In this document: one piece after another, positions 9,105 to 19,061 of the stretch
How the letters are laid out: each line of letters opens with the position of its first letter
How positions within the stretch are numbered: the first letter of the stretch is position 1
Source of the DNA: Ichthyosporea sp. XGB-2017a
Lineage: Eukaryota > Opisthokonta > Ichthyosporea
Reading direction: 5' to 3'
Assembly (NCBI GenBank): GCA_002811675.1
Contig: PDIM01000025.1
Span: 1 to 40,924, forward strand
Length of the DNA stretch: 40,924 nt
Translations under genes and position numbers: made by a program
Notes under the pieces: model-generated
Told to the model about the DNA's origin: nothing
Databases searched by the model: none
The model's input: only the letters and a program-made list of their open reading frames with translations

Positions 9105-10810
9105 ATTTGTCGACTGAAGAAAAATTTCACATCAATAAAGCAGTTTTTTTGATTCAGGTAAGACAAAAAATAGATTTCAATCAAGATCACATTTCTTATC
9201 ATGATATTCTGGTTTCATTTCTTCAAAAGTCCCAACCTTATATAGACATTCTCAGACAATTAGCCAAGCAATAGCAGCTTCTCGCATCTTGAAGCGGGGG
9301 CGCGTGCGTGCTAGTGTGTGGGAGAGTGACGGTCTCAGACAACTTATGATACACACTATCTTATGATACACCCTATGTCTATCATGGGGATGTGAACTGT
9401 GAGTAATTAACTAATGGCGGTAAAATAAGTAAATATATTTTACTGTTATAGTATTATCCTCGAAAGATCACTTTCTACTTGCCATTTACAGGCTGAATAA
9501 ATACTTATTAGTCCCTCTCATTTATTGGTAATATCTACTGCAAGCTGAGGCTGTTTGAATCTTGAAGTGCTGAGCCCGTGCGTGCTAGTGTGTGGGGAAT
9601 TACAACGATTGGGGGACAGATCAAACGCGGATGGGGATGGACGTGTGTGCAATTGGTTACACCAATAATTAAAAGTCTGTCCAGATATCTATCTATCTTC
9701 AAGATATATATCTTTGGACCTCTTCTACCACCCATTGCAATACTACTGTGTAGTTGCCATGCCTATGGGTCCAAGGACCTGGGGGTTAAAGCGGGGTGTG
9801 TTCAATACACATGTGGCCAAAGATGGCTCAAGGGACACTAGAACTATAGAGAATGACTGTCTCGAAGTTGCGTTGGTAAAGAAGTGGCCTAGTGGCTTTT
9901 AAGAAGAGGATCCATATGTTATTTTTTTCTTTGGAGAAGGGGAAGAATATACTGTATCCCTTCCAGGAAATGTCACGCGTTGGTCGAGAGAGTTTTTATT
10001 TGAGGCATATGTCAGGAAGAGCGCTGCGAGTGTGCCATAATAGTTGGTCCCGCAGGCTAGACTATGATGTCCCTTGGAGTAAAAGAAGGGATTTCACACA
10101 GCGCACTCACAAGCACACATCATGTAAGCTCTCCAATTTGAATATTGCAAAGCCAAAAAGAAGAGGTCCTTGGCTATGTCACGATTTATATAACCCCAGT
10201 AATGTGGGACATGAGTTCTTGAAACTAGAAGCTCTTGTCAGCTATGCTGCACGGATGCTTGGTTGAAGCTGGTTGGCGATACTCCCACAAAACCGTGTAA
10301 AAGAAAAGAGGAGCGACCTTGATCAACCAGCTCTATAATAAGGAAGGATAAACGATATATTTTGTGGTTCTTCAGACAAGCACTCAGGAGTATCCATTGA
10401 AACCCATGATTACAGTAGCTTCGTAAAATTTGATGAGGTCGATGGCTGAGCGACCTAAAAAGAAATCCCTTCAGGGAATTATATAAAATAGTACCTCTTC
10501 AAAACCTAAACTACGCTTTGGCCGGGCTCATCAGCTGGACGGAGTGTTGGGTCTTCGTGTTGCTAGTTGCTACAGCTGGTTGGTGGCCAGCTGTGGAATG
10601 TGGAGGGCTGCTGCAGGGAGTTTGGGCCCCACAGTTCAGCCTTGGGGGGAGGTGAAGCATAAACAATAACAAAATAGCATTGTATTATTATAGTATAAGT
10701 GTATTCTTGTCTGTGTGGATAATCCCTGTTTGTAGATGCACCTCAATCCATTCTTGCCAAGTGCCCATAGACATTAGAGTTTCAACGATCAGCCGCTTGG
10801 ATACTGAAAT
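9105..10810. other. Long divergent intergenic region
   Basis: About 1.7 kb lies between the starts of the LIV-1 ZIP (minus) and TRAP alpha (plus). I find no recognisable gene or tRNA. The segment CGTGCGTGCTAGTGTGTGGG occurs twice, at about 9303-9322 and 9578-9597, each time a few bases after CTTGAAG. A near-tandem TTATGATACAC unit lies at about 9345-9375. Open frames at 9578-9841 and 9892-10266 have no recognisable features. Confidence 0.4.
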
Positions 10811-11699
10811 ATGAAGTTCTTGCATGTTTTTGTTGCCATTGTGATTTGCTACGTCCTTGTGGGTATGTATCGCTAGGGAATTGTAGCTTTTTGTGTCTAC
10901 TTGTAAGTTAGTTTATGACGATATATATGATGTATACTAATATTCATTGCTTTGATGTACTTTGTGATAATAGACACCGCTTCTGCCTCTTCGTCCCCAA
11001 AAGCGGCCGATCAAAGCTTGCCTTTGATTGAGTACTATGTAATGTTCCATGACACCCCAAAAGGGGAACAGATTGAACTAAAGGCGGAAACACTGAACAC
11101 TGTAACAATTGGGCTTCATAACAAGAATGCTTATCCCATCAAGCTTTACTATCTAAGAGGCCATTTTGCCAATGCGTTTACTGGAAGTTTGATGGCGAAC
11201 TTTACTCAGCGTTCATATCAAACAGAGGTATCACCATACACGGTGCACTCGGTAAGCATAGTTTGTTCCAGATAGGGCACGTTGCATTTTATCTTTGAGA
11301 CTGCTTTAAGAGACAAAACTAACACAGTCATTTTCTGTATTAACTGTTGTTAACTAGTTTGATTACTTTTTACGACCCAACGCTGAGCATGAGGATCTGA
11401 CTTTGCAATTGACAATTGAAGCCCCCATTCAAAACGACAAGGGAATGTTTTTCTTTTCTTACCCCGTAAACACAACCGTTAAAGTTAGTCCGGCTCCTGT
11501 AGTGAAGCAACTCGATTGGTCATATGTTTTTATGCTTGGATGTGTCGCTTTAGGCTTTGGCGCTCTCAGCTTTTTGGTCTTTTCTCTTTGCGCCAAGAAA
11601 CTCAAGCTGAACAAAAAGATCGGATCAAGTCACACTAAACATCATCATGATACTATGGAGTGGGTCAATCCAGCTCACCATACAAAAAAGCTCAAGTGA
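10811..11699 (+). CDS. SSR1: Translocon-associated protein subunit alpha (TRAP alpha)
   Basis: Three exons (10811-10862, 10974-11251, 11358-11699), joined in phases 1 and 0, encode 223 residues. It is a single-pass ER membrane protein next to the Sec61 channel that helps certain signal sequences start translocation. A signal peptide covers about residues 1-17 (FLHVFVAIVICYVLV). A luminal immunoglobulin-like domain follows, holding VTIGLHNKNAYPIKL, NFTQRSY with an N-glycosylation site, and FDYFLRPNAE. A membrane helix at about residues 163-185 precedes a basic cytosolic tail rich in Lys and His. The acidic N-terminal luminal stretch of vertebrate TRAP alpha is missing, as in other short eukaryotic forms. 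AATAAA is at 11729-11734. The stop lies 104 bases from that of the converging DENN gene. Confidence 0.85.
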
Positions 11700-11803
11700 A
11701 AAGCAAGGGCTGACATTTTGTATTGAATAATAAACGACAGCTTTAATGTATAAATTAAATATAGCCTTTATTTCAAGTGAGGTGGGGTGCTAAAAGAACT
11801 GTG

Positions 11804-14365
11804 CTAGCAATTTAGAGGGTCGAAGGATGCAATATCCTTTTTCGACAAGCTTCTTTCTTCAGAATTGCTTGGTGAGGCCGAAAGCCCAGCTGTATCCCGT
11901 ACCGTTGGTTGTAGAGGGGCAGATGGATAGCTGCCTTGGGCACTGAACTTATGATGGTTAGGCGCAAAAGCAGCATCAGAGTTACTTACAGTCACTTGCC
12001 TATTATAATTCGCAAGGCTTGTAGAAAAAGAAGAGGTATGGCTGTCTGACATGGAAAAACTAGAGCCTAAGGAGTTCTGCTGACTCAATGTACCGCCAAG
12101 TTGCTGCCGGTTTGCCATAAGAGCGTCTTTCGAAGTCTCTTGCTTTTGGTAATTTGGGCTGCTTGATTTTGGAACTTGAGAAAACAAAAGGTTGTTGTCG
12201 CTACTCGGAAAATTTTCTGACGACTGCAAAGAAAAAATCTCATCAATAGATTGGGGTTTTCGAAAAGTCTGTCTTTCTTCGCTTTCAGTAAATAGCGGTG
12301 CATCAAAATCTAGGTCAATCAATTGCATACTCTTTGCACTTTTAGCCACTTTTACCGCCCCTGTTGTTTCACCAATTACATGTCTGTTTGCTCCTTCGTT
12401 TGCAGAAAAAGAAGGTTCGTAAGGATTGTCTATCCCTTTGGAGAAGCCTCCATGTATACTTTTTTTGCTATCATAACTTGATGATTCCCGATAATCGTCA
12501 TTGTCGGTATAACAGTCATTTCCCTCCACAAGGCTCACTGCAGCATAATTCTTCTTTCTTGAAGCAAAAAATCTACCAACAGTGATTTTTTTTGATCCGG
12601 CAGGCTTCTTTTCACTCGAATCGCTAGCTGCGCCCCTCGTTACAGAAGAATTACTTTCCGAAGAATATCTACGGTTAGCATTGCTTTTCATGTCAGCATA
12701 GCTCACGAGGCGATCCCATACATGTTCAGTGTGGCTGTCTCCTGAATATTCTAAATTATTACTTTCGTTAGAATCAAATTCATCAAGCGCCTCTTCCCAA
12801 ATGGACTTTTTCCCCATCAAAAAGTTAAGCTGGGCAGATATATCTTCAATGTTGGTTTTGCTTTCGCTATTATAATGAATTCTTTCCACTACCAGTTGTT
12901 GAAACATTTGTAAGTTAAAAAAAACTTCAACAAATGGCTTCCAGTTGCTAGGCTTTGACAGCACAAGAGAGCCAACATCACACGAATACGCAAGGCGACC
13001 ACCCAAGCTCTCATTACGTAAGGTCGCCCCTGTCTTATTCGACAATGAACTCGGATCCATGTCCAGCACGTTTACTGAGTTCATGTGTGCCTTGCTACAA
13101 CCATATTTTTCCCCTACAGGCTCCTGTTCTTCGTCCCTTTTCCAAGAAAAGAAATGCCTATATGATCCAAACAAGTTGACAAAGAACCTCAAAAAAGCCT
13201 TCTGAACTTGCTCACCGGCACTGAGAGCGTTAGATTTTTCATATAATTTGAGAGTATCAAAAAGCGGGATAACTAAAGCTCTTGGGAGTATTTTAAGATC
13301 ATTAAAAGGAGTTAACACTTCATCTTTGTCCAAATCAACCATTATAACCTCTTCCAAATGAAGAGTCTGAACATGGCTAAGAACAGACCTATGTATGCCG
13401 ATTAAATACGGCATGGGAGCAGAGCAGTAATCTGACAGCGAAAACGGCATAATAGGAATGAATATGTGCTGCCAGTACAGTGGATAGAGCAGAGACGTCA
13501 AACCATTCACACATTTAGTCAGTATCGACAACTTCGAGGATGTCACCAAAATACGCCGCTCAAGAAGCAACGCGGCAAAAATATTCATAATATTGAAAGT
13601 GGAGAGCTTAGTCAAAAGTGTGGCAAGATTTTCATTATCTGGTATAGGTGTATACTTCAGAGTTGGGTCAAACGGGATTCTACTTTCGAATTTCAGCCCA
13701 ACACTAACAGGGACTCGAAAAAGTGTCCCTGGTTCTGGGAGAGACTTTTTCAAGTAAATTCTTCTCAAAAGGGCCACAAATTCTGTCGGAAGTAGACTTC
13801 CTGATTCTCCAAAATTGAGATTAACAGTTATTTTCAGAAGGCGGGAAAAAAAACCAAACCAAGGGAGATAGCTCAAGAAGCAGAAACAAAACAATTTCGA
13901 GGTGCGCGGCTGATTGAATTGAGGAAAGGGTGCGCCTGAGTTTGGCATATATTTGCTTCTATATGAATTATTGAACCCACCTCCATTTGCCCATTCTTGA
14001 TGTAAGCAAAACCCAAACTGTTGCCAGCCTTCCGAGTCCGTAAGGACAAAGACAAACGCGTCATCGTCCCTGTAGCTGATGTATTGTTTGTTAGATAAAA
14101 ATGGAAAGCAAAACATTTCTACCCCCTGCACTGGAACGTTTTTTTCTTCATTCAGTGAAGATTCCCATTCCTTGTACACCATGTCCCAATCAGCCCCTAT
14201 TTCCATTCCCATTCCCCCATCTTTCCCAAACACTCGTGCATCCACATTTCTAATAATCTGCGGGGTGGTATCCTCAGTTCCAGGAGAAACCTCAAGCACC
14301 ATAAAGCGCTCAAACACTAAAGATGGGTCTGATCTTACTCTTCTATTCACTAATTGTTCTCCCAT
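11804..14365 (-). CDS. DENN domain protein, connecdenn/DENND1-like Rab-GEF
   Basis: This is an intronless frame of 853 residues. An upstream DENN part occupies about residues 15-190, including FCFLSYLPWFGFFSRLL. The central DENN core lies at about 235-370 (NIFAALLLERRILVTSS, and LLYPLYWQHIFIPIMP). The downstream DENN part follows to about 425 (LPRALVIPLF, and FLRFFVNLFGSYRHFF). These domains act as exchange factors for Rab GTPases, Rab35 in animal DENND1. The remaining half is Ser/Asn-rich and probably disordered. It contains LIDLD at about residue 682, a fit to the clathrin-box motif, and SFDPL close to the C terminus. A clathrin-linked endocytic role like connecdenn is therefore plausible, but the Rab target is unknown. 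A minus-strand poly(A) signal is at 11767-11772. Confidence 0.9.
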   Translation of the reverse strand: MGEQLVNRRVRSDPSLVFERFMVLEVSPGTEDTTPQIIRNVDARVFGKDGGMGMEIGADWDMVYKEWESSLNEEKNVPVQGVEMFCFPFLSNKQYISYRDDDAFVFVLTDSEGWQQFGFCLHQEWANGGGFNNSYRSKYMPNSGAPFPQFNQPRTSKLFCFCFLSYLPWFGFFSRLLKITVNLNFGESGSLLPTEFVALLRRIYLKKSLPEPGTLFRVPVSVGLKFESRIPFDPTLKYTPIPDNENLATLLTKLSTFNIMNIFAALLLERRILVTSSKLSILTKCVNGLTSLLYPLYWQHIFIPIMPFSLSDYCSAPMPYLIGIHRSVLSHVQTLHLEEVIMVDLDKDEVLTPFNDLKILPRALVIPLFDTLKLYEKSNALSAGEQVQKAFLRFFVNLFGSYRHFFSWKRDEEQEPVGEKYGCSKAHMNSVNVLDMDPSSLSNKTGATLRNESLGGRLAYSCDVGSLVLSKPSNWKPFVEVFFNLQMFQQLVVERIHYNSESKTNIEDISAQLNFLMGKKSIWEEALDEFDSNESNNLEYSGDSHTEHVWDRLVSYADMKSNANRRYSSESNSSVTRGAASDSSEKKPAGSKKITVGRFFASRKKNYAAVSLVEGNDCYTDNDDYRESSSYDSKKSIHGGFSKGIDNPYEPSFSANEGANRHVIGETTGAVKVAKSAKSMQLIDLDFDAPLFTESEERQTFRKPQSIDEIFSLQSSENFPSSDNNLLFSQVPKSSSPNYQKQETSKDALMANRQQLGGTLSQQNSLGSSFSMSDSHTSSFSTSLANYNRQVTVSNSDAAFAPNHHKFSAQGSYPSAPLQPTVRDTAGLSASPSNSEERSLSKKDIASFDPLNC

Positions 14366-14903
14366 ACTTTATAGAGGCAATATTTCCCAGCCAAACAACA
14401 CGTAGTAAAGCACCCAGTCTTTGATCCCAAGGCTTCTATAACAAACACAAAACAAGGACCGGTCGAATGATATTCACAAAGTCACCTTCTACTCTACTCT
14501 ATCCAGCACATATTCAAAGCACGAATCCATCTTTGCCTTCCTCCACTGCTAGAACAACAATACAAGTATAATCAAGGCAACCTTCACGGAACAGCGGGGG
14601 GGATCCAGGACAGTCTTAACTTTTTCTACCAGGAGCGCCTTGGATACAGAAGGGTTGGAGTCTGGAGAGTCAAGAGAGGATACACAACAACAAGAAATGC
14701 AGCAAATCACATCCCTCTCGCCCTCCCCTAACCCTTCCACTGTACTCGCCCGGATAATTATATAAAGCTAGGCGCCACGTCAGCTGCATATTTCTGCTGT
14801 GGCTTTGGCAGTGATTATAATTTCATGATTTGAAGCCAGGGTTGTTAAAAGTTGTGTGAGAGTTAGTGGATCCCTTACTGTGTTGTTGTTTGTCTACGGG
14901 GCC
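14366..14903. other. Divergent promoter between DENN and PLAA genes
   Basis: The two genes start on opposite strands here, so the region must serve both. A TATA-like stretch, TTATATAAAG, lies at about 14757-14766, some 140 bases before the PLAA start and on its strand. GCCACGTCAGC at about 14773-14783 resembles a bZIP-type ACGTCA site. Both are motif matches only. No coding exon was seen. Confidence 0.4.
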
Positions 14904-17459
14904 ATGACTATGACTGATCAGTATCGCCTGTCCGCGGTTCTCGCAGGGCATTCCCAAGATGTAAGTGCTTGAGTAGTTGTTTCACTGGCTCGAGGTAGAG
15001 TAAAGTTATTGATTTATGTGCGTGTTTTGGTTTTGGTTTAGGTCCGCGGAGTGTCTTGCATTGATGCGCAAACGATTATTACGGCGTCCAGGGACCATAT
15101 GGCAAAAGTGTGGCGCTGTGGAGGAAAAAATGCGGCTGGGGATCTTAATTATATTGCAGACCTGACATTAACCGCGCATTCCCATTTTGTGGCCGCGGTA
15201 ACGTTTCTTCCTCCTAGTGCGGAATTTCGAAAAGGGCGGATAGCGAGTGCGGGTCATGATAAGATCGTCTATATATATGATGTTAACGATAGTCTGAACA
15301 CCGAGCCCGTGTTTTCTTGTATAGGACATGAAGATGTCTGTTGCTGTGTGTCCCCTGCGAGTGATGGACGCATAGTTAGTGGCTCTTGGGATAAAACCGC
15401 AAAGGTTTGGGATAACGGAAAGTGCTTGGCGACCTTAAAGGGGCACGAATTTGCTGTTTGGGCGGTTTTGGGCATGCCCAATGGTGATATTTTAACAGGA
15501 TCTGCGGACAAGACTATAAAGCTTTGGCGTGATGGAAACTGTATCCATACCATCAAAGCCCACACAGATTGTGTGCGAGGACTGTCTCTTATTCCAGGTA
15601 TTGGTTTTGCTTCTTGCGGAAATGATGGGGTAGTAAAGGTATGGAATATGAGTTTGGATTGCATCCAGGAGCTACATGGACACACGGCATTTGTGTACGC
15701 CGTCACAGTCTTGCCAAACGGAAACTTTGCATCTTGTGGAGAAGATCGTACCGTTCGTGTGTGGCATGGAAACGAGTGTATACAGACAATCCCAATCCCA
15801 TGTAGCTCAGTTTGGAGTGTATGTGCATTGCCCAATGGCGATATTGTTGTTGGTTGCAGCGATGGGATGGCCCGTGTATTTTCAACTGCTGAAAGTAGAT
15901 TTGCTTCCGAAAGTCTCGTGCGGGAGTTTGAGGAGCAGGTAGCATCCTTTGCTATTCCCGCTCAACAAATTGGTGACATTAAAAAAGATGAGCTGCAATC
16001 GGAGGAAAGCTTGAAAACCCCCGGTACAAGAGATGGTATGACGAAAATGGTCAAGACTGAAAGTGGTGCCGTATTTGCATATCAGTGGGATGGAGGGCAG
16101 GCCAAATGGACAAAGATAGGTGAAGTGGTCAACGCGGTTGGAAACGCTGATAAACAGCTTCTAAATGGTGTAGAGTACGATTATGTCTTTGATATCGATG
16201 TTGGAGATGGCGCCCCAAACAGAAAGTTGGGATATAATAGTTCGGAAAATCCGTATGTTGCTGCTCAAAGATTTATTCATGAGCAAGAAATTGGACAGCA
16301 CTTTTTGGATCAAATTGCTGAATTTATCACCCAGAATGCCAAAACAGTAACAATCGGTCAGGGAGAACAGCAATCTGGAGACCCATTTACAGGCGCTGGA
16401 AGATATATTCCGGGCAGTGGGAACGGTATGTTTGGTCAAGGAAATGGGGTAGGTGCGGATCCGTTTACTGGAGGTGTAAAGTACAACCCAGCGTATAATG
16501 AGGATCAAAGCCCTAACTTGGGGACTTCAGCTGCAACTGCAAAGGCCGGCTCATTTCACTCAAACACTGTGTTTATTTCCTTCAAAACTGCAAAGCATGA
16601 AGGAATTTGCTCAAAGCTAAAGGAGTTTAATGGTCAAACAAAAAATCCCCTGGGGGAGAGTGAATTGATGGTATTAGTAGAAGTTCTGGATGGGCTACTT
16701 GCGGGTGTGTCAGATGTTGAAAAGCTTGCTTATGATGCCCTTGCTAATGCGTTGAGGTCATGGGAAGCCAATTATCTGTTCCCTATCCTGGATGTTTATC
16801 GACTTTTGAGTGCTGAAACCACGCCATGCCAATATTTCGCTGCGTGCTTGAAGCACGGTACATTTAACATTATCGAAGCCCTGGAAAGTGCTGTTTCAAG
16901 AACCGCATCCACAAAATTCGCTGAAACTAATAAGATGCTTGTTTTGCGAAGTTTTTGTAATATGTTCTGTTGTTCACAAGGAAGGCAGATGATGTGGGAC
17001 TCATACACGCATACATTTGGTATTATTGGCCAGGCTATGGGAGAAGCCAGCAAGGTCACGACTCAGCAGGCGATAGCGTCTCTCTTGTTAAAGTAAGTGG
17101 TTTATAATTCTTTTTAATTTGTTGCCCAATGGAAATGATGGAATACAATAGGCTAACGTAACTTTTTTTTTTCTTTTTTTTTTTTGACGAGCAGTTATAG
17201 CACTTTACTTCATTTCGAAAAGAAACTAGATTCAGAGTTTGCGCCACTACTTTTAACTTACTTTTTAAAAGGGCTAGATGTTCTTAGTGACCCAGAGTCT
17301 ATCTACCGATGTCTTCTGGGACTGGTTACTTTAGTAAATGAATCTGATATCGCCTCGAGCGACAACTTTATTCAGGAGGTAAAGGCGAAAGCTATGAAGT
17401 TTAAAGTTTCGGAGAATGAAAAGATCAAAAGTTGTGCAAGTAGCCTAGCTTCGCTTTAA
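14904..17459 (+). CDS. PLAA: Phospholipase A2-activating protein / Ufd3-Doa1 (PLAA)
   Basis: Three exons (14904-14960, 15042-17092, 17195-17459) give 790 residues, close to the 795 of the human protein. The short first exon supplies the start and the residues ahead of VRGVSCIDA; the last exon supplies the end of the PUL domain. A seven-bladed WD40 propeller (about residues 8-290) shows repeated GSWDKTAKVW and GSADKTIKLW units. The ubiquitin-binding PFU domain (about 340-460) contains EYDYVFDIDVGDG and NPYVAAQRFI. The Armadillo-like PUL domain (about 525-785) binds p97/Cdc48 in known homologues. The protein links ubiquitinated cargo to Cdc48 and works in ubiquitin recycling and endosomal sorting. 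AATAAA is at 17470-17475. It is tail to tail with the Abraxas-like gene. Confidence 0.97.
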
Positions 17460-17585
17460 TGGCCATATGAATAAAAGGACTATTGAAAATGTGTTTGAAA
17501 GCTTTTTCAGTATGGGGAAAGGAGTCTTTATAAATAATTGAAATAGGTGAGAGAATTCGAATAATTTGACAATGAGTCAAAGAGT

Positions 17586-18749
17586 TTAAAATTGTATAAG
17601 ATTTGTAGTGCTGTCCCCTGGGAAAGATGTCCTTCGTAAACGTGATATCGCGATTCTTTCGCTTTCAATTTCCAACTCGGAAGCAGCGAGCTCGGCGCAA
17701 AGATACTAAAGTAACAATAAACAAAAAATGTCAACAACCTAAGCAAAAACACCAAGAAACAGTTCTTACTACGTACCTTAAGTTCATTGTAGGTTTCCTC
17801 GAATGCCCTTTCGAATTGAAGAACCTCTTTTGTGACACTTCTATCACGTTTGTCGAAGCAAGGTTCACTGTTGTGAAGTTGTCATATTAAGTAGTCAAAA
17901 CAATGAAAGCCAAATAAGTAACCTCTCGTTTCACACTTTCGCAACAATACAAAATAAAGCCAGAGATATAAACTTACACTTTCTTGCACACTGTGTCAAA
18001 ATGATGGGAATATGACGAGGCGGGTCGAAGGGATCTATAGGCTTCATGGGCAATAGCACTAAGATTTAATACCTCCACCGGAACGTTCAAGAAGTCGCTA
18101 TTTGAAATTCCCGAGTCAAACGAGTAAGTATTACAAAATCAAACTACAGCAATAGAAAAATTCCGTCAGAAAAGCCCCTTACCCATATCTTTTTCGCTCG
18201 GTCCGAAACACCAAGTAATTCATTTCATGATGTCTTTCTTCATTCTCACTCGCCGTGAACAAGAAAAAAAGAAATCCTTTCAAGCCGTAGCGGGTCCCTA
18301 TATTTTGGGCAAGTTTTGTGTGAGCCGCACTCTCCCGCACAGACATGATCCTCCCTGAATTCCTCCTGAATTTAAACCACCCAATCGGCTTGACTTCAGG
18401 TCTATCCTCTGATAGGTTCTGCACTGATGAAGACGGACTCCCATCAAGATTGCAGAGCGAAAAACAACCCCCAAATACATCAAAATAGTGTATATCTAAG
18501 ACCCTACATGCTTAGTAAGCTTTGCCATGTCAATCAATTTTCTTGGCAATACGTAAACTCACCTATCACGGGCACTTCTTGCATCTTATGAGGGTCCTCA
18601 TCTTCTGACACCCTCACTTTTCGCATATACGAACAACCATACACCAGCCCTTCCAAATCCCCATCTATAGCTGCAAAATCATGCAGGGCAGCAGCAAGGG
18701 TTACTCCACTTATTTCCACCTTCAAATTCAACAGTTCTTCAGAAGGCAT
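17586..18749 (-). CDS. Abraxas/FAM175-like MPN-minus scaffold protein
   Basis: Five minus-strand exons, 18749-18563, 18495-18183, 18097-17978, 17867-17777 and 17705-17586, join in frame to give 276 residues. The N terminus has the MPN-fold pattern LEGLVYGC. The centre carries IGWFKFRRNSGRIMSVRES, matching the GWYKFRR segment of human Abraxas and Abro1. The catalytic JAMM His residues are absent, as in that family. EYVLFR-like LVFRTERKRYG and VPVEVLNLS follow, then a C-terminal coiled coil (about residues 205-260). The animal proteins scaffold the K63-specific deubiquitinase BRCC36 in the nuclear BRCA1-A or cytosolic BRISC complex. The protein ends in NLIQF and lacks the SPxF motif that binds BRCA1, so a BRISC-like or plant-like role is more likely. 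All junctions are inferred by eye from GT/AG sites and homology. Confidence 0.82.
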
Positions 18750-19061
18750 ATTCCCCTCAAATAGTTCTGCGACGGAAGATCACTCACTCTTTCACACACA
18801 ACCGCGAAGTAAACAAATCTAGAGGTGACCAAAAAAACAAAGAACCATTGACTCTCCAAAAGTCAATACACAACCGCCCCAGCTGTATTTGTATTCTTTT
18901 TCAGGGATTCTTTTTTTATTATTTTGGTTTCGGTTTAGTTTGGGCGGTTAGGTTTTTATAAAAACTTCTCTAGTGGGAGTGGAGTTTGCTGCACTCCTCT
19001 GAGTTTCATGTTTGTTGTCTAAAATGCCAAATTTCGTCTTAAGGTGAGAGTGGTTGTGCAG
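18750..19061. other. Upstream of the Abraxas-like gene, 3' flank of RPA1
   Basis: This 312-base gap holds the 3' UTR of RPA1, with minus-strand AATAAA at 18915-18920, and the upstream region of the Abraxas-like gene. No further coding exon is seen. Confidence 0.5.

Noticed and set aside
9892-10266. A 124-residue plus-strand open frame in the long intergenic region
   Set aside because: The composition is not protein-like, with no domain, no signal peptide and no supported splice partners.
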